From: an uncultured Mycoplasmatota bacterium
GTDB lineage: Bacteria > Bacillota_I > Bacilli_A > RF39 > UBA660
Direction of reading: 5' to 3'
NCBI GenBank assembly: GCA_947384645.1
Contig: CANDHX010000023.1
Location: 1-12,641, forward strand
DNA: 12,641 nt
In this document: positions 1 through 7,547 of the stretch, one piece after another
Layout: the number at the start of each line of letters is the position of its first letter
Position numbering within the stretch: position 1 is the stretch's first letter
Program-made: the position numbers and the translations under genes
Notes under the pieces: model-generated
Seen by the model: the letters and a program-made list of their open reading frames with translations, nothing else
Database searches by the model: none
What the model was told of the DNA's origin: nothing

Positions 1-83
1 CGACTTAAATCTTTTTTTGTATATATTTGGTCTCACATCTATTGTAACTCAACAATAAAAATATCAGAAAATAACGAAAATAG

Positions 84-112
84 TTGAAAAAATCTTACTT
101 TTAAAATAAAAT
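84..112 (+). promoter_or_regulatory. SigA-type promoter of the acyltransferase gene
   Basis: A -35 element TTGAAA (84-89) and a -10 element TAAAAT (107-112) are separated by exactly 17 bp. Each differs from the vegetative consensus at one position. Transcription would start near 119, just before the ribosome binding site AAAGGAG (120-126) of the gene starting at 136, which gives a very short leader. Confidence 0.65.
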
Positions 113-135
113 AGCACCCAAAGGAGAAAATCGAA

Positions 136-1407
136 ATGGAAGAATTTAAATATGCAACTATGTCAGAAAAAAAAGCCATGACCACTATAGAGCTAGGAGG
201 ATACCACTGTAAAAAAAGAAAATACGAATTTAAAAATGGAGTCCCAATAAAAGGAATAAAACTTAGAAAATTGATACACCCTATTGTAGTTGGTGCTCTT
301 AAACTCGATAGAATAATGTCCAAAGAAAAAACAGACATGCTTAATAAAGAAAAAAGGCCAATAATATATGCTTGCACGCACATAGGAGGAAGCGATGTAG
401 AAAGAATTATCGAAGCCTTAAATGCTCCTTCATTCCTATTTTTTGGAGACCCAGCCCCTATGTATAAAGATACTGGAGTACATGCTCTTGCTATTTTAAA
501 AGGAACTATCGAACTCGAAACCAAAGATAAAGAGGATAGACACATTTCATACGAACGTGCTATAGAACTTCTAACTCGTGGTGGCGATTTGATGATTTTC
601 CCAGAAGGTGCTTGGAACCCATTCGAACATCTTCCCGTTATGAAGCTATACTCTGGTACTGCTAGAATGGCAATTGAAACTAATGCTATTATTATTCCAG
701 TTGCTATAGAACAATACGAAGATAGATTTATAGTAAATGTTGGAGAGAAAATAAGAACCCATAAAGATATGGATTATAAATGGCTCAATAGAATTTTAAG
801 AGACACTCTTGCTACATTAAAATACGAAATATGGGAAACTCAACCTAGATTAGAAAGAAAACATACCACTCAACAAATGGTTTGGGACGGAGTCTCTGTA
901 AAAGAAAGACTCGAAAAACAAAGAGAATACGACGAAAAATTTAGACAATCTATTATAGAAAGACGTTCTGAATATGGCTCACTAGACGATGTATATTCTA
1001 CAATTTTACACGACGATTCGCCTACTGCCGACGAAATAATCGCATCTATTCAAAATAGGATAGAAGCCTTAGAATTCCTAAAAAGAGAACTTCAAGTAGT
1101 AGACAATCTATTTAGAGAAATTAAAAATATGAGAAGCAATCGACAATTGGAACTCGATAGTCAAAAAGAACAAATAATAAATATCCTAATAGATATTGGA
1201 AAGAGATTAGATACAATTAAAGAAATTAACTCTATTCTAGAACCAGTTAGTAGTTCTTTAGAAGAGTATGACTTTGACTCCTCAATTGCTAAAAGAAACG
1301 AAGAAATCAAAAAAAGAATGGATGAATTTCAAAGAGAAGCAGGAACTTATACAATAAAATTTTATCCAAGCTTTCGAAGGCTAAAACTGCATATAGAATC
1401 GACTTAA
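136..1407 (+). CDS. Lysophospholipid acyltransferase (PlsC/LPLAT-like) with C-terminal helical extension
   Basis: This 423-residue protein probably transfers an acyl group to a lysophospholipid or glycerol phosphate at the inner face of the membrane. The acyltransferase signature is visible: an HX4D motif at residues 82-87 (HIGGSD), with H82 and D87 as the expected catalytic pair; FPEG at 155-158, the glycerophosphate-binding block; and the hydrophobic IIIPVAI block around 185-191. The family core spans about 70-205. Typical PlsC proteins have about 200-250 residues. Here roughly 190 more follow (about 235-423), rich in Glu, Lys, Arg, Ile and Leu with heptad-like spacing, suggesting a coiled coil. 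There is no obvious signal peptide. The ATG at 136 follows AAAGGAG with 9 bases between. The gene has its own promoter and no clear terminator. The substrate cannot be told from sequence; glycerol-3-phosphate, lysophosphatidate or a glycolipid are all possible. Confidence 0.8.
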   Translation: MEEFKYATMSEKKAMTTIELGGYHCKKRKYEFKNGVPIKGIKLRKLIHPIVVGALKLDRIMSKEKTDMLNKEKRPIIYACTHIGGSDVERIIEALNAPSFLFFGDPAPMYKDTGVHALAILKGTIELETKDKEDRHISYERAIELLTRGGDLMIFPEGAWNPFEHLPVMKLYSGTARMAIETNAIIIPVAIEQYEDRFIVNVGEKIRTHKDMDYKWLNRILRDTLATLKYEIWETQPRLERKHTTQQMVWDGVSVKERLEKQREYDEKFRQSIIERRSEYGSLDDVYSTILHDDSPTADEIIASIQNRIEALEFLKRELQVVDNLFREIKNMRSNRQLELDSQKEQIINILIDIGKRLDTIKEINSILEPVSSSLEEYDFDSSIAKRNEEIKKRMDEFQREAGTYTIKFYPSFRRLKLHIEST

Positions 1408-1415
1408 AATAATAG

Positions 1416-1445
1416 TTGTTAAAACTCGACTTGCAATGATATAAT
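1416..1445 (+). promoter_or_regulatory. Extended -10 promoter of the hybrid kinase gene
   Basis: A perfect TATAAT (1440-1445) is preceded by TGA (1437-1439), making an extended -10. A weaker -35, TTGTTA (1416-1421), lies 18 bp upstream. The site is in the 59-bp gap between the acyltransferase stop and the kinase start, so the kinase can be transcribed on its own even though no terminator precedes it. Confidence 0.65.
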
Positions 1446-1466
1446 CATAATGAAAGTAGGTGCCAC

Positions 1467-3359
1467 ATGGAAACTTTACTTCTACCATTTGCAAGTCTTT
1501 TTATTGCTGTTTTATTATTGATAGTCTTTTTTACAAAAGAAAACATCGACAACAAAGAGACAAAAATTTATTCCAAAATGCTCATAGTCAATTTAGCTTT
1601 TTCTTTCTTAGCTATAATAGGGTATGTAATAGCTAAAACAACTGACCATATCTTGCTTGTTGCTTTTATACAAAAAGTCTATATGTCCTTGATGATACTT
1701 CTAGCCCTTTATAGTGTCTTATACAATATTACAATTCTAGACATAAAAGAAAAAACTAAAGAAAATATAAATAAAATTCTCTATGTTATTTGGTTTATTT
1801 TATCTATCGCTATTTGTTTACTACCACTCGAAGTCATAAATGAAGGAGCCATTTTAGACGGAAGTGGCTTATCTTACAAGGTTGCCATATTGGGATTGAT
1901 ACTATTTTTAGCAGGACTTATAATAACGACAATCATTTTCTTAATTCGCCAAAAATTTAATTACAAAAAGATAATTCCCTTTATAGTTTTGATACTTCTT
2001 TATATAAGCGGAATGATTTTAAGAGTATACTTGCCCTCTGCCTTATTTGAAAGTTTCTTTTTCTCTTTCATGTTTTTAATAATGTTTCATACCATAGAAA
2101 ACCCCGATATAAAAATGATTACCGAACTTAATATTGCCAAAGAAAATGCCGAACGTGCCAATCGAGCAAAAAGCGATTTTCTATCTAGTATGTCTCACGA
2201 AATAAGAACACCACTAAATGCCATAGTTGGGCTTTCTGAAGATATGGGAATGAGAGAAACTTGTCCTATCGACATGAAAGAAGATTTAGCTGATATAATA
2301 AACGCTTCTCAGACTCTTTTAGAAATAGTGGGAAATATTCTCGATATCAATAAGATCGAAAGTGCCAAAATGGAAATCAATGAAGTACCATATGTTTTCA
2401 AAGAAGAAATCACGAGCTTAGCAAGAGTCCAAGCATCGAGAATTGGAAATAAACCTATAGACTTCAACATAGATATAGCTGAAGACATTCCCTACGAACT
2501 AGTGGGCGACAAAATCCATATCAAACAGATAATCAACAATCTTTTATCAAATGCGATTAAATATACAGATGAGGGAAAGATTAATTTTTCTGTAAAATGC
2601 ATTAATGAGAAAAATGTATCCTTTCTAATAATCTCAGTAAAAGATACTGGAAGAGGTATAAAATCTGATGATATAAATAAATTATTTACAAAATTTGAAC
2701 GTCTCGATATAGAAAAAAATTCAACTACAGAAGGAACAGGTTTAGGATTAGCAATAACCAAGAAACTAGTCGAGATGATGGGCGGAAAAATAAACGTCGA
2801 AAGTACCTACGGGAAAGGCTCGATATTTGTAGTTCAAATACCTCAAAAAATAAGCAAAATGACAAGACCCCTTACCGATACTCAAATGATTGATACGGCA
2901 AAACTGTTCTTAGAAAACCAAGCTACAAAAAAAATTAGTTATGAAGAAAAGAGTATATTGATAGTAGACGACAATAAACTGAACATCAAGGTTGCTAGGA
3001 AAAGTTTGACACCACTTCATTTTAAAAAAGTAGATGAATGCTACAATGGAGAAGAGTGTTTAGAAAAAATAAAATTCGGATTAAAATATGATATAATTTT
3101 AATGGATATAATGATGCCTGTAATGAGTGGACAAACGGCTTTGCAAAAACTTCGTGAAATGAACGATAACTCCATTGTCATTGCTCTTACAGCGGACGCC
3201 ATAGCTGGTGCCGAAGAAAAATACAAACAAATGGGCTTTGACGACTATATTGCAAAACCTTTTAACCAACAAGAAATAAAGAAAAAACTGGATAGGATAT
3301 ATAAAAATATAAGCGATGCAGCTAATTCCGATGTAGAACTTCCAAAAATGATTAACTAA
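1467..3359 (+). CDS. Hybrid sensor histidine kinase with 7-TM sensor and C-terminal receiver domain
   Basis: This 630-residue membrane kinase senses a signal, autophosphorylates and passes phosphate to its own receiver. About seven hydrophobic segments fill residues 5-208 with short loops, as in the N-terminal 7TM region of some histidine kinases, so the ligand probably binds in or at the membrane. A short helix leads into HisKA with SHEIRTPLN (phospho-acceptor H244). The HATPase domain has N358/N362 (N box), DTGRGI (393-398) and GTGLGLAI (423-430). The receiver (about 496-612) has D501/D502, phospho-acceptor D547, T575 and K597, so it looks active. There is no HPt, PAS or DNA-binding output domain and no neighbouring partner gene, so it is an orphan; the target is unknown. 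The start at 1467 has a modest AGGTG site 4 bases upstream. It ends just before a strong terminator, so it is probably monocistronic or read through from the acyltransferase gene. Confidence 0.93.
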   Translation: METLLLPFASLFIAVLLLIVFFTKENIDNKETKIYSKMLIVNLAFSFLAIIGYVIAKTTDHILLVAFIQKVYMSLMILLALYSVLYNITILDIKEKTKENINKILYVIWFILSIAICLLPLEVINEGAILDGSGLSYKVAILGLILFLAGLIITTIIFLIRQKFNYKKIIPFIVLILLYISGMILRVYLPSALFESFFFSFMFLIMFHTIENPDIKMITELNIAKENAERANRAKSDFLSSMSHEIRTPLNAIVGLSEDMGMRETCPIDMKEDLADIINASQTLLEIVGNILDINKIESAKMEINEVPYVFKEEITSLARVQASRIGNKPIDFNIDIAEDIPYELVGDKIHIKQIINNLLSNAIKYTDEGKINFSVKCINEKNVSFLIISVKDTGRGIKSDDINKLFTKFERLDIEKNSTTEGTGLGLAITKKLVEMMGGKINVESTYGKGSIFVVQIPQKISKMTRPLTDTQMIDTAKLFLENQATKKISYEEKSILIVDDNKLNIKVARKSLTPLHFKKVDECYNGEECLEKIKFGLKYDIILMDIMMPVMSGQTALQKLREMNDNSIVIALTADAIAGAEEKYKQMGFDDYIAKPFNQQEIKKKLDRIYKNISDAANSDVELPKMIN

Positions 3360-3398
3360 CTTCATAACAAATTAAATATTAAAGTTTAACCTTTTACT

Positions 3399-3426
3399 AA
3401 GTTTACCTCAAAAGTAAACTTTTTTT
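3399..3426 (+). terminator. Rho-independent terminator after the hybrid kinase
   Basis: A perfect 8-bp stem, AAGTTTAC (3399-3406) with GTAAACTT (3414-3421), encloses a 7-base loop and runs into a T tract ending at 3426. It lies 39 bases after the kinase stop and isolates the kinase from the transporter operon. Confidence 0.8.
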
Positions 3427-3589
3427 CATAAGACATTTTTCAAGACAAGGTACATTTTTAATAACAAAAGAGCTGTATTCTATTTTTTTATTTAATAAAA
3501 TAGCAGTTAGAAAAAAAGAAAACATTGTTGTTTAAATACAAAAAAACAAATAGAAGACAAAATACTTTTCTCAATGATTATAAGTTATT

Positions 3590-3625
3590 TTTGTAACGTG
3601 TTTGTAACTCATATAAGTATATAAT
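3590..3625 (+). promoter_or_regulatory. Probable response-regulator-activated promoter of the ABC transporter operon
   Basis: Two identical octamers TTTGTAAC begin at 3590 and 3601, exactly 11 bp or one helical turn apart, the layout bound head-to-tail by OmpR-family regulators. The right half also reads TAACG-N4-TGTAA (3594-3607), one mismatch from the TNACA-N4-TGTAA pattern of BceR-type regulators of peptide-antibiotic transporters. A perfect -10 TATAAT lies at 3620-3625. The position 17 bp upstream of it (CGTGTT) is not a -35 but falls inside the repeats, as expected for an activator-dependent promoter. That the regulator encoded at 6888-7547 binds here is inference. Confidence 0.6.
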
Positions 3626-3653
3626 GATAATGTAAAAAGAAAGGAAGAAGTTT

Positions 3654-4325
3654 ATGGAAATTTTAAAAGTAGAAAACTTATCAAAAATATATGGAAAAGG
3701 AGATACAAAAGTAAAAGCTTTAGATGACGTCTCATTTTCTGTCGAAAAAGGCGAATTCGTTGCAATCGTCGGAGCTTCGGGTTCTGGTAAATCGACGCTT
3801 CTTCATCTAATAGGTGGAGTAGATAGACCGACTAGTGGTAAAGTATTCATCGACGACAAAGATATATATGCCCTAAATGATGAGAAACTAGCCATATTTA
3901 GACGAAGACAAGTAGGGCTAATTTATCAGTTTTACAACCTAATCCCGATTTTAAACGTAGAAGAAAATATAGTATTACCTTTAAAACTCGATAATAGAAC
4001 TATAAATCAAAAATATTTAGATGAATTAATTAAAACATTGGGGCTCGAAAAAAGAAGAACTCACTTACCTAATGAATTATCTGGAGGTCAACAACAAAGA
4101 ACTTCGATTGGACGAGCACTAATAACAAACCCTGCGATAATTCTCGCCGATGAACCGACTGGAAATCTGGATTCAAAATCTAGTGAAGAAATCGTCGAAC
4201 TGTTAAAAAAATCTCATAGAGATTATAAACAGACAATCATAATGATAACTCATAATCTAGAAATAGCTAAAAATGCTGACCGTATAATAAAAATAGAGGA
4301 CGGAAGGATAGTAGGTGAGTCATAA
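3654..4325 (+). CDS. ABC transporter ATP-binding protein, antimicrobial peptide/MacB-type (COG1136-like)
   Basis: This 223-residue ATPase powers the FtsX-type permease encoded next. All nucleotide-binding motifs are present in order: Walker A GASGSGKST (40-48), Q-loop Q92, signature LSGGQ (142-146), Walker B IILADEP (162-168) with catalytic E167, and H-loop H200. Length and the YQFYNLIP segment fit the BceA/MacB/LolD subfamily, which couples to permeases by mechanotransmission instead of conventional transport. ATG 3654 follows AAAGGA (3640-3645) with 8 bases between. Its TAA stop overlaps the permease ATG by one base (4325), implying translational coupling. Expression is likely driven by the activator-type promoter at 3590-3625. 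The substrate is inferred from family and context, not read from the sequence. Confidence 0.95.
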   Translation: MEILKVENLSKIYGKGDTKVKALDDVSFSVEKGEFVAIVGASGSGKSTLLHLIGGVDRPTSGKVFIDDKDIYALNDEKLAIFRRRQVGLIYQFYNLIPILNVEENIVLPLKLDNRTINQKYLDELIKTLGLEKRRTHLPNELSGGQQQRTSIGRALITNPAIILADEPTGNLDSKSSEEIVELLKKSHRDYKQTIIMITHNLEIAKNADRIIKIEDGRIVGES

Positions 4326-6814
4326 TGGATATCCTAAAAAAACTCACGAAAGAAAACCTTAGGCACAACATAAAAAGGGCAATCGGTACGACGATAGGAA
4401 TAATTCTCTCTGTCGCCTTAATCTGTGCAGTCTCTGGAATGATTACTAGCTTTAGGGCTACTCTTATAAATGAAAGTGTCTCAAGAGAAGGTTACTTTCA
4501 TCTCATGCTCGATAAAGTTAAAGAAAGCGATTACGAAAACCTAAAACTAAATAGGGACATCAAAATGATATATCCTTTATATAATGTTGGATATGCATAT
4601 TTAAAAGATAATACTGAAAGTAATTTCCCTTTTTTAAGGATATATTCTACACCCAAAAATGTATCCGAAGATTTGAGATTTGAAATAGTAGAAGGGTCTT
4701 ATCCTTCATCAAAAGAAGAAATAGTTGTATCGAAAAAATTTCTTACAGATAACAGTTTGAAAGTAGGAGATGAAATAGAATACGATGTCGGATTTCGCTA
4801 TACATTAGACGGCTTTGAACTTAAGGATAGCAATCCATATATTAAAAACGAAGAATGTTTTAAAAATGTCAAAAAGAAAAAATACAAAATTACAGGAGTA
4901 GTTAAAAGAAATGGATGGAATTACATCTATTTCGGTTTGACAAATGGAGAAACAGCAGAAGATTTAAAAACTTTTATAGCTTTTAAAAATCCCAAAAACT
5001 ATGAAAAATCTACTGATATGATTAAAAAAGGCAAAGATTACATATCTTCTTATAATCGTGAACTGTTGAGGTGGGAAGCATTTGCTATGGGAGATGACAC
5101 CGTTACTACCATATTTACACTTGCTTCTATAATAATCGGCATAATAGTATTTGCTAGCGTCTTTTGTATCCGCAATTCATTTGCCATTTCGACAACCGAA
5201 AAAATGAAGATGTTCGGTATGCTTGCAAGTGTTGGGGCAACCAAAAAGCAAATTAAAAAAAGCGTCATTTTAGAAGGATTAATACTTGCTTTAATCGGTA
5301 TTCCATTAGGTATCCTATCGGGCATTTTTGCAGACTTTGTCTTGATAAAAATAATAAATATAATCTTACAAAACGGTGCCGTAACAGAAGTCAACATGGT
5401 TTTCAAAATAACTCTATTGCCGATTATTATATCCGTAATTTTGGGATACATAACTATCTACCTATCATCTCTTTCTTCAGCTAGAAAGGCGAGTAAAGTA
5501 AGTCCTATTGATAACTTAAAAAGCAATAATGAAATAAATATTAAATCTAAAAAATTGAAAACGCCAAAAATCATATCAAAAATTTTTGGTACAGGTGGAG
5601 AACTAGCCTATAAAAATTTAAAGCGAAGTAAAAGAAAATATAGAACTACTGTACTATCACTAACGACGAGTATATTTGTCTTTATCTCGATGTACTCATT
5701 TATAAATGAAGGCTTCAATCAAAGCGAATTATACTATAGAGACTATGATTACAATATCTCTTTATATAATGAAAAAAGAAACGATTATTCTACTTCTATG
5801 GATGAAGTAAAAAAATTGAATGGAGTAGATAGGATATACGAAGTTTATGCTTTAAAAAACTACGAATATCTCAAGGTTTTCGATATGTCTAAAGTTAACA
5901 TCGATGATAGTGACTTAGCCATGAATGAAAATAACAAACAATACATGAGTCTATCAGTTGTCGCTCTAAGTGATGACACATTTAGAGAATACACTAAAAA
6001 GATTAAGGCAAATTATAATGAAGTAAAAGATAAAGGTATTCTCGCTGATGAAGCGATATTCTATAGAGAAAATGGTAACCAAGAATATAAATCCGTTATA
6101 GAAAGAGCTTATAAATATAAAAAGGGCGACGTTATCCAAAGTGAACTCTCAGAGTCTAAAACTCCTTTCGATATAACCATCGGAGAAGTAGCTAAAGAAA
6201 GGCCTTATGGTTATGAAAGTTCATACTATAGTGGCGGATACATCGTAATAAATAAAGACTACTTTAAAGACTTAAATTACATGACAGACCACACTTTAAT
6301 CTACTCAAAAGAACCGGATAAATTGTGCGACTCTATAAAAAAATTAAATTTAAGCTTATCTATAATTAACTTCGAAGAACAGTATAGAAGTGAGAGGGCA
6401 ATGACCTTAGTAATATCGATTTTCCTATATGGATTTATAACAGTTATTACTCTAATTGGAGTTACGAACATATTTAATACCATAACTTCAAATATGGAAC
6501 TGAGAAGTACTGAATTCGCAATGTTGAAAAGTATCGGAATGACAAAAAAAGAATTCAATAGAATGATAAATCTGGAAACACTCTTCTATTCCTTTAAATC
6601 GCTTCTCTACGGTACTGTACTTGGATTAATCGGTTCATTATTTATTCATCATGCATTCAATGAAAAAAATGTCTTTAAATATACATTGCCTTTTAAAGCC
6701 ATATTGATATGTATTGTTGCAGTAGTACTAATAGTCTACATTATAATGAAATATTCGATTTCTAAAATTAACAAACAAAATACTATTGAAACTATAAGGA
6801 ACGAAAATATTTAA
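4325..6814 (+). CDS. ABC transporter permease with two FtsX modules and two large extracytoplasmic domains
   Basis: This 829-residue membrane protein is the partner of the preceding ATPase. Predicted TM segments lie at about 18-40, 262-284, 314-345, 360-382, 441-461, 692-715, 752-777 and 790-808, that is, two repeats of one plus three. Each repeat has an extracytoplasmic domain between its first and second TM segments (about 41-260 and 462-690). The FtsX hallmark after the second TM segment of each module is seen twice: FGMLASVGATKKQI (297-310) and FAMLKSIGMTKKEF (731-744). BceB-type permeases have about 650 residues, ten TM segments and one extracellular domain, so this one belongs to the longer SalY/MacB-like (COG0577) group often paired with two-component systems in Firmicutes. 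Likely roles are removal of, or resistance to, a membrane-acting peptide, or release of a lipid or lipoprotein. AGGTGA (4313-4318) lies 6 bases before the start. Confidence 0.9.
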   Translation: MDILKKLTKENLRHNIKRAIGTTIGIILSVALICAVSGMITSFRATLINESVSREGYFHLMLDKVKESDYENLKLNRDIKMIYPLYNVGYAYLKDNTESNFPFLRIYSTPKNVSEDLRFEIVEGSYPSSKEEIVVSKKFLTDNSLKVGDEIEYDVGFRYTLDGFELKDSNPYIKNEECFKNVKKKKYKITGVVKRNGWNYIYFGLTNGETAEDLKTFIAFKNPKNYEKSTDMIKKGKDYISSYNRELLRWEAFAMGDDTVTTIFTLASIIIGIIVFASVFCIRNSFAISTTEKMKMFGMLASVGATKKQIKKSVILEGLILALIGIPLGILSGIFADFVLIKIINIILQNGAVTEVNMVFKITLLPIIISVILGYITIYLSSLSSARKASKVSPIDNLKSNNEINIKSKKLKTPKIISKIFGTGGELAYKNLKRSKRKYRTTVLSLTTSIFVFISMYSFINEGFNQSELYYRDYDYNISLYNEKRNDYSTSMDEVKKLNGVDRIYEVYALKNYEYLKVFDMSKVNIDDSDLAMNENNKQYMSLSVVALSDDTFREYTKKIKANYNEVKDKGILADEAIFYRENGNQEYKSVIERAYKYKKGDVIQSELSESKTPFDITIGEVAKERPYGYESSYYSGGYIVINKDYFKDLNYMTDHTLIYSKEPDKLCDSIKKLNLSLSIINFEEQYRSERAMTLVISIFLYGFITVITLIGVTNIFNTITSNMELRSTEFAMLKSIGMTKKEFNRMINLETLFYSFKSLLYGTVLGLIGSLFIHHAFNEKNVFKYTLPFKAILICIVAVVLIVYIIMKYSISKINKQNTIETIRNENI

Positions 6815-6818
6815 CCAT

Positions 6819-6840
6819 AAAGAGGCAGTTGCCTCTTTTT
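6819..6840 (+). terminator. Rho-independent terminator after the permease
   Basis: AAAGAGGC (6819-6826) pairs with GCCTCTTT (6831-6838) around the loop AGTT, and a T run ends at 6840. It begins 4 bases after the permease stop, so the transporter genes and the following two-component genes are mainly separate transcripts. Confidence 0.85.
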
Positions 6841-6855
6841 CTCATTAAAGATTTT

Positions 6856-6864
6856 TGATAAAAT
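6856..6864 (+). promoter_or_regulatory. Extended -10 promoter of the two-component operon
   Basis: TGATAAAAT (6856-6864) is an extended -10 element, one base from the consensus hexamer. No good -35 is visible; the spot where it would be lies in the terminator T run. It is the only candidate between the terminator and the regulator start at 6888. Confidence 0.5.
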
Positions 6865-6887
6865 ACAGAAGGAAAGGAAAACTATTT

Positions 6888-7547
6888 ATGACTTTATTAT
6901 TAGTAGAAGATAATATGACAATTGCTAAGGGTTTAGAATATTCTTTAAAACTAGAAGGATACGACATCTTGATTGCTACCAAAATAAATGAAGCAAGACT
7001 TCTAATCGAATCCCATAAAATCGATTTAATTCTCTTAGATATCACCTTACCAGATGGAAATGGTTACGAACTATACGAGAAAAAAATCGACCTACTTAAA
7101 ATTCCTACCATTTTCTTAACAGCAAAAGACGACGAAGACGATATAGTAAAAGGATTAGTTATGGGAGCAGACGATTACATAACAAAACCCTTTTCTACAA
7201 AAGAACTTATTGCTAGAATAGGCAAAATATTAAATCGCAATAAAAAAAATAACATCATATCGTGGAGAAATATCGAATTCGACATGGACAAAATGGAAGT
7301 GTTCAAAGACGGAAATAAGATAGATTTGACGAGTCTAGAAATCAAGATTTTAAAAATATTGTTTTTAAACATGAATAGGGTAGTGAGTAGAAATACTATA
7401 TTAGATAAAATTTGGGAATGGACTGGCAACGATGTCGACGACCATACGATTACTGTCTATATAAAAAGAATTCGAGAAAAATTGCAAAGCGACATAATCA
7501 TCACGATAAAAGGTATCGGTTATAGGATCGATAAAGATGAAAAATAG
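6888..7547 (+). CDS. OmpR-family response regulator
   Basis: This 219-residue cytoplasmic DNA-binding regulator is the partner of the sensor kinase that overlaps its end. The receiver (1-115) carries E7/D8, phospho-acceptor D51, T78 and K100, a complete active site. The C-terminal winged helix (about 124-216) has the recognition-helix segment DDHTITVYIKRIREKL (184-199) and the wing IKGIGYRI (207-214) typical of the family. I chose ATG 6888, preceded by AAAGGAAA (6873-6880), over an in-frame TTG at 6855 that adds 11 unconserved-looking residues and lies inside the promoter. The gene follows the transporter pair after a terminator and has its own extended -10. By analogy with BceRS/VirRS-like systems it probably activates the promoter at 3590-3625; the repeats there suit a dimer of this family. 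Confidence 0.94.
   Translation: MTLLLVEDNMTIAKGLEYSLKLEGYDILIATKINEARLLIESHKIDLILLDITLPDGNGYELYEKKIDLLKIPTIFLTAKDDEDDIVKGLVMGADDYITKPFSTKELIARIGKILNRNKKNNIISWRNIEFDMDKMEVFKDGNKIDLTSLEIKILKILFLNMNRVVSRNTILDKIWEWTGNDVDDHTITVYIKRIREKLQSDIIITIKGIGYRIDKDEK

Noticed and set aside
1..10. CGACTTAAA at the window start repeated at 1400-1408, suspected assembly overlap or repeat
   Set aside because: Only nine bases match and the flanks differ; coincidence is likely.
2..58. Open frame reading DLNLFLYIFGLTSIVTQQ then TAA, possible end of an upstream gene
   Set aside because: Only 18 codons, hydrophobic by AT-rich chance, and no family signal; the window edge prevents any judgement.
39..545. Reverse-strand open frame of 168 codons opposite the acyltransferase
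   Set aside because: The + strand frame carries HX4D and FPEG motifs; the reverse frame has no ribosome binding site or domain and is a shadow.
3470..3525. Possible second hairpin CTATTTT...AAAATAG before the transporter promoter
   Set aside because: All A/T-rich 7-bp stem with a 10-base loop and no following T run; expected by chance in such sequence.
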